Of a stretch of 64,000 nt of DNA, positions 49,301-59,100 are shown one piece after another. Both the position numbers and the translations under genes were made by a program. This stretch comes from Citrobacter enshiensis (GTDB lineage Bacteria; Pseudomonadota; Gammaproteobacteria; Enterobacterales; Enterobacteriaceae): NCBI RefSeq assembly GCF_029338175.1, contig NZ_CP119862.1, forward strand, positions 3,410,001 to 3,474,000, read 5' to 3'. The stretch's first letter is position 1, and each line of letters opens with the position of its first letter. The notes beneath the pieces were generated by a model. The model did no database searches and was not told where the DNA came from. It worked only from the letters and a program-made list of their open reading frames with translations.

Positions 49301-49668
49301 TGGATGGGCAAACCCTGCATGAATGCGCGAAACGCATCGCGCTTGAACTGCCCTTTACCGAGCTCTGCTGGCCATTTGGTCCGGAATACGATGTCTTTAA
49401 AGTGGGGGGCAAAATTTTCATGATTGCCTTAGCGCATCAAAGCCGCCCACTCATTAATCTGAAGTCCGATCCACAAAAATCACTGCTTAATCAGCAAATT
49501 TATCCCAGCATTAAGCCTGGCTATCACATGAACAAAAAACACTGGATCTCCGTGTATCCGGGCGACGATATCAGCGAGTCGTTGCTTCACGATCTGCTGA
49601 ATGACTCATGGAACCGGGTGGTCGATGGCCTGGCGAAAAAAGATCAGAAACGGCTGCGCCCCACCTGA
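49300..49668 (+). CDS. ybdF: YbdF, MmcQ/YjbR (DUF419) family protein
   Basis: A 122-residue CyaY-like-fold DNA-binding-type protein (MmcQ/YjbR family) of unknown function. Conserved parts are [23 protein letters not shown] and [18 protein letters not shown], split by a variable loop. Two consecutive ATGs (49297, 49300) follow GAGGAAAG; the second gives the E. coli length. The first overlaps the ramR stop as ATGA, so ramR and ybdF are probably coupled. Confidence 0.92.
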   Translation: MDGQTLHECAKRIALELPFTELCWPFGPEYDVFKVGGKIFMIALAHQSRPLINLKSDPQKSLLNQQIYPSIKPGYHMNKKHWISVYPGDDISESLLHDLLNDSWNRVVDGLAKKDQKRLRPT

Positions 49669-49788
49669 TTTATCGTTGGCGCGGATAAGTGTTTTTGCAT
49701 TTTTCTCTCTTATCTTTTCTGCGCCAACCCTGTACTCTGCTGGCACATAACGCACCCGCAGAGGGTGCCAAAACACTCAGGAGTATTT

Positions 49789-50442
49789 ATGGATATCGTT
49801 TCTGTCGCCTTAAAACGCTACTCCACTAAGGCGTTCGACCCCAGCAAAAAACTGACCGCAGAGGAAGCTGAAAAGCTGAAAACGCTGCTGCAATTCAGCC
49901 CGTCCAGCACCAACTCACAGCCGTGGCATTTCATCGTTGCCAGCACTGATGAAGGTAAAGCGCGCGTTGCGAAATCTGCCGCCGGGAGTTTTGTGTTTAA
50001 CGAACGCAAAATGCTCGACGCGTCCCACGTGGTGGTCTTCTGTGCCAAAACGGCTATGGATGACGCCTGGCTTACGCGCGTCGTGGATCAGGAAGAGATC
50101 GATGGCCGCTTCGCCACGCCAGAAGCCAAAGCCGCTAACCACAAAGGCCGTACGTTCTTCGCCGATATGCACCGTAAAGAACTCAAAGACGACAACCACT
50201 GGATGGCAAAACAGGTTTACCTCAACGTGGGTAACTTCCTGTTGGGCGTGGCGGCAATGGGTCTCGACGCGGTTCCCATCGAAGGTTTTGCTGCCGACAT
50301 TCTCGATGCCGAGTTTGGTTTGACGGAAAAAGGCTACACCAGCCTGGTCGTCGTTCCTGTCGGACATCACAGTATCGAAGATTTTAACGCTGCCCTGCCG
50401 AAATCGCGTCTGCCTCAGGAAACCACCCTGACGGAAGTCTAA
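49789..50442 (+). CDS. nfsB: oxygen-insensitive NAD(P)H nitroreductase NfsB
   Basis: NfsB is an FMN enzyme that reduces nitroaromatics (activating nitrofurans) and quinones. The 217-residue protein is full length and has the family segments [50 protein letters not shown]. An ATG-less extension upstream to 49765 is ignored; GGAG lies nine bases before 49789. nfsB is a known MarA/SoxS/Rob target in E. coli, which is notable next to ramA. Confidence 0.96.
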   Translation: MDIVSVALKRYSTKAFDPSKKLTAEEAEKLKTLLQFSPSSTNSQPWHFIVASTDEGKARVAKSAAGSFVFNERKMLDASHVVVFCAKTAMDDAWLTRVVDQEEIDGRFATPEAKAANHKGRTFFADMHRKELKDDNHWMAKQVYLNVGNFLLGVAAMGLDAVPIEGFAADILDAEFGLTEKGYTSLVVVPVGHHSIEDFNAALPKSRLPQETTLTEV

Positions 50443-50456
50443 AACGCGCTCTCCGT

Positions 50457-50486
50457 GCCGGATCACGGCGTAGCCTGAAATCCGGC
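50457..50486. repeat. REP-like palindrome after nfsB
   Basis: GCCGGAT at 50457 and ATCCGGC at 50480 enclose CACGGCGTAGCCTGAA. This is the form of a single degenerate REP unit, 14 bases after the nfsB stop. Confidence 0.65.
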
Positions 50487-50578
50487 CGGTCAATGCGCTG
50501 CGCGTTGCCTCCCCTGCCCGCATTTGCATAATTTCTCTACAGCCGTCATCATAGGTCTCTGTTTATTAAGGAGACATT

Positions 50579-51823
50579 ATGCAGGAATTGATATCTCAGG
50601 TAGAGGAGTTAGGCATTGAAATGAATCACACCACCTCGCTGGTGATGATTTTTGGCATTATTTTTCTGACAGCCGTGATTGTGCATATTATTTTGCACTG
50701 GGTGGTGCTGCGTGCCTTTGAGAGGCGTGCAACGGCCAGTTCCCACCTGTGGCTGCAAATTATTACCCAGAACAAACTTTTCCACCGGCTGGCGTTTACC
50801 TTGCAGGGTATTATCGTCAACATCCAGGCCGTACTTTGGTTACACAAAGGCAGCGAAGCGGCAGACATCCTGACCACCTGCGCGCAGTTGTGGATCATGA
50901 TGTATTCCCTGCTGTCGCTGTTCTCCCTGCTGGACGTGATTTTAAACCTGGCGCAAAAATTCCCCGCCGCTTCTCAGCTTCCGCTGAAGGGGATCTTCCA
51001 GGGCATTAAGCTTATCGGCGCCATTCTGGTCGGTATTCTGATGATTTCGCTGTTAATTGGTCAATCGCCCGCGATTCTGATCAGCAGTCTCGGTGCCATG
51101 GCCGCCGTGTTGATGTTGGTGTTCAAAGACCCCATTCTCGGGCTGGTCGCCGGGATCCAGCTTTCCGCCAACGATATGCTCAAGCTGGGCGACTGGCTGG
51201 AGATGCCGAAATACGGTGCTGACGGTGCGGTGATCGACATCGGCTTAACCACGGTGAAAGTGAGGAACTGGGATAATACCATCACCACGATCCCGACCTG
51301 GTCGCTGGTGTCCGACTCGTTTAAAAACTGGAGCGGCATGTCCGCGTCCGGTGGCCGTCGAATCAAACGCAGTATCAATATTGACGCCACCAGCATTCAT
51401 TTCCTCAATGAGGAGGAGCTGCAAAAGCTGAATAAAGCGCACCTGTTAGCGCCTTATTTAACCTCGCGCCATCAGGAAATTCATGAATGGAACCAACAGA
51501 TGGAAGCGCCGGAGTCGGTACTCAATCACCGTCAGATGACCAATATTGGCACCTTTCGCGCCTATCTGAATGAGTATTTACGTCATCACCCACGGATTCG
51601 CAAAGATATGACGATGATGGTGCGCCAGCTGGCGCCGGACGATCACGGCTTACCTATCGAGATTTATGCCTTCACCAATACCGTCGTCTGGCTGGAATAC
51701 GAGAGCATTCAGGCCGATATTTTCGATCACATTTTTGCCGTCATCGAAGAGTTCGGTTTGCGCATCCACCAGTCGCCAACCGGCAATGATATTCGGTCGT
51801 TATCAGGCGTGATTCAGCGCTAA
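50579..51823 (+). CDS. mscM: miniconductance mechanosensitive channel YbdG (MscM)
   Basis: A 414-residue MscS-family channel of the YbdG type, which opens at lower tension than MscS and MscL. There are about five N-terminal hydrophobic segments; the pore-lining and beta-domain region includes [25 protein letters not shown] and the cytoplasmic [22 protein letters not shown] strong AAGGAG site precedes the ATG. pheP converges from the other side. Confidence 0.95.
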   Translation: MQELISQVEELGIEMNHTTSLVMIFGIIFLTAVIVHIILHWVVLRAFERRATASSHLWLQIITQNKLFHRLAFTLQGIIVNIQAVLWLHKGSEAADILTTCAQLWIMMYSLLSLFSLLDVILNLAQKFPAASQLPLKGIFQGIKLIGAILVGILMISLLIGQSPAILISSLGAMAAVLMLVFKDPILGLVAGIQLSANDMLKLGDWLEMPKYGADGAVIDIGLTTVKVRNWDNTITTIPTWSLVSDSFKNWSGMSASGGRRIKRSINIDATSIHFLNEEELQKLNKAHLLAPYLTSRHQEIHEWNQQMEAPESVLNHRQMTNIGTFRAYLNEYLRHHPRIRKDMTMMVRQLAPDDHGLPIEIYAFTNTVVWLEYESIQADIFDHIFAVIEEFGLRIHQSPTGNDIRSLSGVIQR

Positions 51824-51848
51824 TTACTGGCAGACATCTGGGGAAGAC

Positions 51849-51875
51849 GCCGATCTCCAGCAAGATGAGATCGGC
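51849..51875. terminator. hairpin between convergent ybdG and pheP
   Basis: A perfect nine-base-pair stem (GCCGATCTC and complement) with a nine-base loop lies in the 58-base gap between the two stops. Neither side has a clear T run, so it may be a weak bidirectional terminator. Confidence 0.55.
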
Positions 51876-51881
51876 GATTCG

Positions 51882-53276
51882 TTAGCGGGTTTTACGGCGC
51901 AGCAGTTTGAAGGTCACAAACAGGAACAGAACCCACACGGGCAGTAACATCGCCGACAGACGCATATCGTCGATCGTGCACATCAGAACCAGAATCATCG
52001 CTAAAAAAGCGATACACAGGTAGTTCCCGGCAGGATAGAGAAGCGCCTTGAACTGCGTGTCACGTCCCTTACGACGCATTGCCGCACGAAAACGCAGGTG
52101 CGCGAGGCAAATCATTACCCAGTTCAGCAGCAGGGTCGCCACCACCAACGCCATCAACAGACTGAACGCCTTTTGCGGCAGCAGGTAGTTAATCAAGACC
52201 ACCAGCGAGGTGACCGCCCCGGAAAGCAGCAACGAGTTCACCGGCACGCCACGGTGGCTGACACGGGTTAAGAACTTCGGCGCATTGCCCTGAACGGACA
52301 GCCCAAACAGCATCCGGCTATTGGAATAAACGCCGCTGTTATAGACCGACAGCGAGGCCACCAGAATGACAAAATTCAGCGCAGAGGCCACCACGTTGCT
52401 GTCCAGATTGTGGAAAATCATCACAAACGGACTGCTGTTGGATTTCACCTCTACCCACGGATAAAGCGCTAACAGCACCACCAGAGAACCGATATAAAAC
52501 AGCAAAATACGGTAAACCACCTGATTCACCGCTTTCGGGATGCTTTTTTGCGGATCGCACGCTTCAGCCGCAGTAATACCAATCAGTTCCAGCCCGCCGA
52601 AGGAGAACATAATCACCGCCAGCGAGAGGATCAAACCGTTCCAGCCGGTGGCAAAAAAGCCGTTATAACGCCAAAGGTTGTCGATACTTGCGTGCTCGCC
52701 GCCGCTGCCGGAAAAGAGCATCCACAGCCCGAAACCGATCATGCCGATGATCGCCAGCACTTTAATTAACGCAAACCAAAACTCCGTCTCGCCATACAGA
52801 CGCACGTTCACCAGGTTTACCGCATTAATCATAACGAAAAAGACAGCGGCCCAGATCCAGGTCGGGACATCAGGCAACCAGTATTGCATGTAAATACCGG
52901 CCGCCGTCAGCTCCGCCATGCCGACCAGCACAAACATCACCCAGTAGTTCCAGCCGGAAAGGAAGCCTGCGAACGGTCCCCAATACTTGTACGCAAAATG
53001 GGCGAAAGAGCCAGAAACCGGCTCTTCAACGACCATTTCGCCCAACTGACGCATGATTAAAAAGGCAATGATCCCGGCAACACCATAACCCAGCAAAACG
53101 GCCGGGCCGGCCATCTGAATGGCAGGGCCAATTCCCAGAAACAGACCCGTGCCAATAGCGCCCCCGAGGGCAATCAATTGAATATGACGGTTTTGCAACC
53201 CTCGATGAAGCGTCGGTTCACTGTTCGACGCGGCATCTGACACACTGGTGTCAGATGCAGTTGACGCGTTTTTCAC
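51882..53276 (-). CDS. pheP: phenylalanine-specific permease PheP
   Basis: PheP is a proton-coupled phenylalanine importer of the amino acid/polyamine/organocation family. The 464-residue protein has 12 hydrophobic segments and the N-terminal signature LIALGGAIGTGLFLGIGPAI. The N-terminus is six residues longer than in E. coli because of an extra serine/aspartate-rich stretch. The start codon is GTG at 53276, with AGGGGTAGG upstream. It ends the part of the window that follows E. coli gene order. Confidence 0.95.
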   Translation of the reverse strand: MKNASTASDTSVSDAASNSEPTLHRGLQNRHIQLIALGGAIGTGLFLGIGPAIQMAGPAVLLGYGVAGIIAFLIMRQLGEMVVEEPVSGSFAHFAYKYWGPFAGFLSGWNYWVMFVLVGMAELTAAGIYMQYWLPDVPTWIWAAVFFVMINAVNLVNVRLYGETEFWFALIKVLAIIGMIGFGLWMLFSGSGGEHASIDNLWRYNGFFATGWNGLILSLAVIMFSFGGLELIGITAAEACDPQKSIPKAVNQVVYRILLFYIGSLVVLLALYPWVEVKSNSSPFVMIFHNLDSNVVASALNFVILVASLSVYNSGVYSNSRMLFGLSVQGNAPKFLTRVSHRGVPVNSLLLSGAVTSLVVLINYLLPQKAFSLLMALVVATLLLNWVMICLAHLRFRAAMRRKGRDTQFKALLYPAGNYLCIAFLAMILVLMCTIDDMRLSAMLLPVWVLFLFVTFKLLRRKTR

Positions 53277-53556
53277 GCCCTACCCCTGTGTCGTTTTTAT
53301 TGAGGGGCTCCTTTTAACATTTCGACTTCGTTGTCGCAAGGCACAATCCGACGGAGCTGAGAACGCGAAAACAGGCGTTTAAAGCGCCACAGAAGCCCTA
53401 ATATTGCGGGAAACAGATAATTTTCATGAATTCCAGTGGACGAAAAGGCGTCGCAGACCACAGAATGCGTTTTAATATTTTTTCTGTATTTTCAAACGGG
53501 TGTCTCAGAACTATTCTCTGTCACTCATTTTTAAGCCATGCCAGGCAACAGTTTTC

Positions 53557-54732
53557 ATGAATAAGATCATTAAACGGCTAGAGATCGTCAAAAGCGCCAT
53601 CGAACTTGAAGATGAAGAGATCATCTTGCAGCAACTTGTTTACCTGAAAGACGACGCTCTGGATGCCGCCATTGGGTCGATTGCCCATGCCATCGAAGAG
53701 AGACGCTTCAGCGATGCCATGCGTGAGATTACTGCCTGGCTACACTCTCAACACGCGGTGGCAACATGGCAGGATCCGGCTATCGCGGCCGCCAAACTGG
53801 AGCTGAAAGCGCTCGAGTCTCAGCTACACGAACTGATCGACAAGCGTAATACCCGTATTCAGGTCCTCGATGACTTCAATGATCTGTACCACCTCCGCCT
53901 TGGTCCACTCATGAGCCGCATTTTGGAATTACGCAAGCAACTGGCCGCCAGCGCGCAACGCAAACAAGAAGCCGAGCTCAGGCGCAGAGAAAAGGACTAT
54001 CAATCCTGCCAGCAGTACATTTCACAGGCGATTGATCAACTGGCGACGCTCAAGCGGCACTGGGTGAGTCTCAGTTCAACGTCCCGGGAAGCGGCGGAGG
54101 TTCGAAAACGTATTCAACAGCAGACCGAACTTATCACTGCCCTGCTGGCTGAGATTCGCGAACTGGAAAATGATTTTACCCGTCAGGATGACAACACCGC
54201 GCGCCAGGCGCGCGAAAACGCCGATAACGAATATGATGAATTCCGGGAGCAGCAGCAGGATGCACAGCATCGCCACGACCGGGATCTACAGCTCTCTGCG
54301 GATGAACGTAACGAGCTTAAGCGTCTGTGGCGTCAGGCAAGCCGACTCTGTCACCCGGACGTCGTCGCTGACGAGTTAAAGGAAAAAGCGCATCAGATGA
54401 TGGTTCAGCTTAACCAGGCCCGCCAGCATGCTGATCTGGCGACCATTCGCGCGTTGCTCAGCCAACTTCAGCATGGTCTGGAACCTATGATGGCAAGCGA
54501 CAGACTGAACAATTACGAACACCTGCGCGTCAGAATAGAGCAGCTCAGAACACACATTGATGCCTTGCGAAAAGAGATTACTGAACTGGAGTCTGAAAAC
54601 GCCTGGCGTCTTGCGACGTCCGTCCTGGATAAAGAGGCCTGGTTATCTGAGCAAGAACGCACCCTGACGGGCATCCGCGACACGCTGGAAGGACAAATGA
54701 AACAGGCCGAGCAGGAGATCCTGGCAGGCTAA
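53557..54732 (+). CDS. coiled-coil protein with a J-domain-like core, function unknown
   Basis: A 391-residue soluble protein. Residues 1-75 form a small helical N-terminal domain; about 78-240 is a long charged coiled coil; about 250-303 resembles helices II to IV of a DnaJ J-domain, with the HPD motif at 266-268 (LKRLWRQASRLCHPDVV); about 314-390 is a second coiled coil. There is no membrane segment. The HPD motif suggests it can recruit DnaK or another Hsp70, but the J-domain is not at an end and looks degenerate. The frame continues upstream to a GTG at 53500; the ATG at 53557 starts the domain cleanly but has a poor ribosome site. It is divergent from pheP and absent from this place in E. 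coli K-12. Confidence 0.82.
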   Translation: MNKIIKRLEIVKSAIELEDEEIILQQLVYLKDDALDAAIGSIAHAIEERRFSDAMREITAWLHSQHAVATWQDPAIAAAKLELKALESQLHELIDKRNTRIQVLDDFNDLYHLRLGPLMSRILELRKQLAASAQRKQEAELRRREKDYQSCQQYISQAIDQLATLKRHWVSLSSTSREAAEVRKRIQQQTELITALLAEIRELENDFTRQDDNTARQARENADNEYDEFREQQQDAQHRHDRDLQLSADERNELKRLWRQASRLCHPDVVADELKEKAHQMMVQLNQARQHADLATIRALLSQLQHGLEPMMASDRLNNYEHLRVRIEQLRTHIDALRKEITELESENAWRLATSVLDKEAWLSEQERTLTGIRDTLEGQMKQAEQEILAG

Positions 54733-55349
54733 ATCGCGAAAAATCGCTACATGCCAAAACGATTCTTAGCAAGTTACATTTTGTTATTTAGCATTAATTG
54801 CAAAATTAAAAGCAAAACGCCACATCAAGGTTATTTCACAAATTAAAATACCAAAAATTTTACAAAAATCAGAATTTATAACCAAAAACTGCTTCTTACT
54901 CTGCGTTTTTCTCTTTTCCCCGCCTTTCCCCCCTCAGAATGCCAGGAATTTTCTTAGCCATCTCCCTCCTCTCGGAAATGTGACAAAAATCACACTGAAA
55001 TATAAGGGCTCTTAATAAATCTCATCCTGACAACGTAGGATTTCGCTGGGTTTTGCCCCGTAACTGCCAGCTGGCGCTGGCGATCCATAAGTGAAATCTA
55101 TCAATCATACCCAGCGGACTGAAATAAACGATTTATCTTACATTTTAGCCAGGAGTAATATTCATCCTAAGAATAGTTACAAATTCAAATAAAGACAGCG
55201 AATATCGAATAAATCAGGATGCCTGAACAGCGTTCAGTACGCACACGAATATACGCCTGTATCTAACCGTATTTATAAAGTGAGACAGACCCTTTTTTAA
55301 TGGTTAAAAAAAGGGGCGGTATGCTGTACCCAAATTCAAGGAGAACGTT
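54733..55349. other. 617-base AT-rich gap before the LuxR-type gene
   Basis: No gene is supported here. The sequence is AT-rich at both ends and has a GC-rich patch near 55050-55080 (GCCAGCTGGCGCTGGC, partly palindromic). Runs such as AAATTTTACAAAAATC are typical of curved, H-NS-bound DNA. Near the end, at 55290-55315, an 11-base near-palindrome of CCCTTTTTTAA and TTAAAAAAAGGG flanks TGG. The gap probably carries the control region of the regulator at 55350. Confidence 0.6.
55290..55315. repeat. near-palindrome upstream of the LuxR-type gene
   Basis: CCCTTTTTTAA and TTAAAAAAAGGG are separated by three bases and end 34 bases before the start codon. It could be an operator, for instance for self-control, or a terminator-like hairpin; nothing upstream needs terminating. 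Confidence 0.45.
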
Positions 55350-55928
55350 ATGTCAAAAGCTATTTTTTTAGGTGAGTCATTTTACACCTGGCTAGGCATG
55401 CGAAATATCCTGCGCGGTACAACGTTATTCTTCGATATGGAATTTCACTCCTCCCAGACACTTTCGACGGGAAAAGAAATATCTCGTAATGCTGATTACC
55501 TCATCATTAACCCGAGTGAAAGTGAGGCTTTAAAATACGCTGAAATCATCCGCGCCATATCATTACGCCCCTCTGCGACGATCATCGTATTAGCCGACAA
55601 AAACACGTTCTCGCTCTTCCAGACCGTGTGCGGGATGCGCCTGGAGTTTCTGGATGATCGTGATTCTCTCGACGCCATCCTGCAAAAAATAACCAACATT
55701 ATCAATGGTAAAAAGCCATGCGCGCCTAAGCCATTAGCGAACCCAATGACGGTCAACGAGTTCAACGTGATGATGCTGTTTGCCCGCGGCTGGTCGCTGT
55801 CCCAAATCGCCGGGGCATCGCACAAAAGCGAGAAAACCATCAGCGCCTATAAAAGCAATATTGCCAAAAAACTGGGACACAATAATACCCGACTGAAATA
55901 TATGATTTCTCAGTATAGCCAACTGTAG
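55350..55928 (+). CDS. orphan LuxR-type transcriptional regulator
   Basis: A 192-residue protein with a C-terminal LuxR/FixJ helix-turn-helix at about 132-188 (MTVNEFNVMMLFARGWSLSQIAG, then KSEKTISAYKSNIAKKLG). The N-terminal 120 residues resemble a receiver-like fold, but I do not see the usual acidic pocket and phospho-aspartate, so it may work without a kinase. A good site (AAGGAG) precedes the ATG. Such small LuxR-type proteins often sit next to fimbrial or autotransporter genes and control them. It lies 193 bases upstream of the giant autotransporter on the same strand. I do not recognise a gene name. Confidence 0.85.
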   Translation: MSKAIFLGESFYTWLGMRNILRGTTLFFDMEFHSSQTLSTGKEISRNADYLIINPSESEALKYAEIIRAISLRPSATIIVLADKNTFSLFQTVCGMRLEFLDDRDSLDAILQKITNIINGKKPCAPKPLANPMTVNEFNVMMLFARGWSLSQIAGASHKSEKTISAYKSNIAKKLGHNNTRLKYMISQYSQL

Positions 55929-56121
55929 CGCACTGGCTTAAGGAATTCACCACCAGATATTTTTAATAACGTGTTTTATCTTCACCATTTTAATTCCGCT
56001 TCGTTCGGAAGGGCTATCTATTTTCAAAAATCGACACTCAGGCAGCACTCCGCGAGCCAAACACAGCCAACAAATCAACGTATTAACACATGCAAAACAG
56101 AAATGCAGATGAGGGTTATAT

Positions 56122-59100
56122 ATGAATAAGGTTTACAGCATTATTTGGAACGCGGCGCTCGGTCTCTGGGTCGTCGTTTCCGAATTATCCCGTGGGAAGA
56201 AAAAAAGCAGCACGCGTAAATCTGTGAGCATCATCGCGGCGACCGCATTAACCGGAGTCTCCATGGTCGCCACCGCAAATCCAATTAATACCTACGGTAA
56301 CCGTAACATTTCTAACGATTTCCAAAATCAGGAAATCTCAGCAGGCGTACACAACGGGGTCTATGACTACGGTTTCTTATATGAAGACCAGAACGCCGGC
56401 AAACAGCTGAACATCAGCGGTGCTCTCCCTACCATTGAGTACGGTCAGAGCGGCGTCGTTGATTCCACCACCATCAAGGAACTGCTGGAAGCCGGTAAAA
56501 TCACCCTGACCGCCACCAGCGCCGATGGTCAGACCACCTCGAAGATCACCACCGTCGACCAACTGGCGGGCTACCTGTTCCATTATCAATCCTCCACGCC
56601 ATCGCAAAACGTTGATTTCGCCATTTCCGATCCTGCCGACCCGGAGAACACAGCGTCGATAAAAGTGTTCGACACCAGTGATCTGGCGAACTTTCTTAGC
56701 GTGATGGATTTGGGCTCCGTCATTTTAAATACCTACGACGCCAATCAGGCAAAAATTTATAAGCAGTTTGGCTTTGCCCTTGCCGATAAGGGCGCGACGG
56801 CCAACCTGAACATCGGCGATGACACGCTGAATGCCAGCGCGAAGGAAAATACCATTGAGTTAATGGCCAAAGACTCCTCGCTGCTGGAAGCGCAAAACGC
56901 GGGTAGTAAGGTCAACTGGCAATCGGATAACTACGTCAAGTTTGGCGCAGCGCCGGTCGTTCCGGGTAAAGAATTTCAGAGCGGCACGACAACCGATACC
57001 TTCGGCCACGACGTCACCATAATGACCTACGGCTATGACAAAGACGGAAAAGTGGTCGAGACCGGCAACAAGACCTTTTCGATCAGCGATGTCACAGGTT
57101 TAGCCCAGTTCAATGACTGGTTGCTGGGCAACAGCAGCGATGCGGCCACCTCTCCTGATGGCAAAAAAGTCAGCCAAATTCAGCTGTGGCTGGACGCGGG
57201 CGTCGTCACGAAAGTCTCTGACGCACAGGCCAAATATGCCTCGCTTATCGACGACCTGCTGAAGTCCGACCAGGCCGCCGACAGCGTCAACTGGGATTAT
57301 GACGTCTGGACCGACGGGCTAGCCCATAACAACAATGCGACAGCCGGTAGCGGCGAGTTACATGCTGTCTACGCCAACGGTCAGGGAACCACCGGTACGA
57401 TACAAGATGGTTCGATCCTGGCGGTTGACGGCAGTATCAACGGCGTCATGAAAGCGTCGGGCGGCGGCGTCATCAATAACCAGGGCCAGCTTAACGCGTT
57501 ACGCACCTCTGGCGGACTGAGTCTGGCTGTCGGTATGCTGGCCGATAATTCGACCGCCACCAACAACGGCATCATCAACTCCGGGCTGTTTATCGACAAG
57601 AACGGCAACCAGAACGTCAACAGCTATGGCGCGTACGGGATGCAGGGACTGGGAGCCAGTACCGTCACTAACAACGGCACCATCAACCAGGCGATTACCA
57701 CGGATGACTACGGTACCGCCTCTGCCGCCGACCCCTGGAACAACTCCAGACCTAACTCCTCGCTGACGCTGGCTATCGGGATGCAGCTGTCCGGCGAAAC
57801 GACCGGGGTTAACAAAGGACAAATCAACGTTGTGGACGGGCGCAAAGATGGTCAGTCCTTTGGCAAAGGCACCGCCTACGGTGTTGAAGTGGATGGAAAA
57901 TCCACGTTCGTCAACGAAAAAGGCGCCTCCATTTCTCTGGGACGCAATGCCAACGATACGACTCAGGATGTGTTAATGCCTGGCGGCTCCAGCCAAAGCG
58001 CCGGGATCCTCACCAAAAGCGCGGGCGATGTCACCAACAACGGCACCATCACGCTCGGCACTGGCGTACGTAATGCCGCAGGTATCCTGATAGGCAACGC
58101 CACCGGTAATGTGATTAACACCGGCACCATCACGGTGAACGGTGACAAATCAGCTGGCGACAGCAAAAACTTCGGGATCTCTGTGCGTGACAGCGGCGCT
58201 GAGAACAACCAGGTCATTCGCAATGATGGCCAAATTAACGTCAACGGCACCAATAACGTCGGTATTCACATCAGCGCGAGTAACAAAGCGGCTGAAGCCA
58301 CCACCAGCGCCACTGGCACGATTACCGTCGCTGGCACTGGCGGAACTACCGACCGCAACTATGCCGTTTGGGTTGAAGGGAACGATGCGAATCGCGCCAC
58401 CGCCAATGTGAATTCTCACATTACGCTGCAGCAGGTCGGTAATATCGGCGTGCATGTGCGCGACAACGCCGTGGCCAACGTCGACAGCATCAGTAGCCCT
58501 ACCTTCAATAATACTGACCAGATTGGCTACTATCTGTTTGGTAAGGGTGCGACGGCCAACATCGGCAAAGCGGTGATGGATGACAACGGTAAGGCGCGGA
58601 CGACCATTTTCCGTATCGCCAAGGGCGCGGAGTTTGACGGTAACACTGAAAACCCGGTCACTCACATCCCCTCTAATCTTGAACTGACCTTAAAGGGTAA
58701 AAATTCAACGGGCGTTCTCGCCACCGGTGTGGGCAGTACGGTCGATACCGGCGAGGCCAAATTCACCGTGGAAGGCACTGGCGCCGCCGCCCTGCTCATC
58801 GAAGGCGGGGCCAGCGGGACCATCAGCGATCAAACGACCATTAATTTGACCGGTACCGACACCACCGCCGGGATTGTCGACGGCCAGGCGCATAAGTTGA
58901 ACGGCAAAGATAACGACGGTAATCCGAGGGACACCACACTCACGTCCAACGCTAATATCACCTCTGTCGCTGGCGGTAATAACGTGATTGCCTACGTCAC
59001 CAGGAATCTGGGTAATCTGATTCTCGGCAATAACGGCAGTATCAATCTCGCCAGCAAAAACAGCATCGGGGTGGATGTGCAACAGGGCGGACGCTTTACC

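Noticed and set aside
49752-49768. GCACCC...GGGTGC hairpin before nfsB as a terminator or riboswitch
   Set aside because: It is only six base pairs, has no T run, and lies in the 5' leader next to the ribosome site; nothing more can be said.
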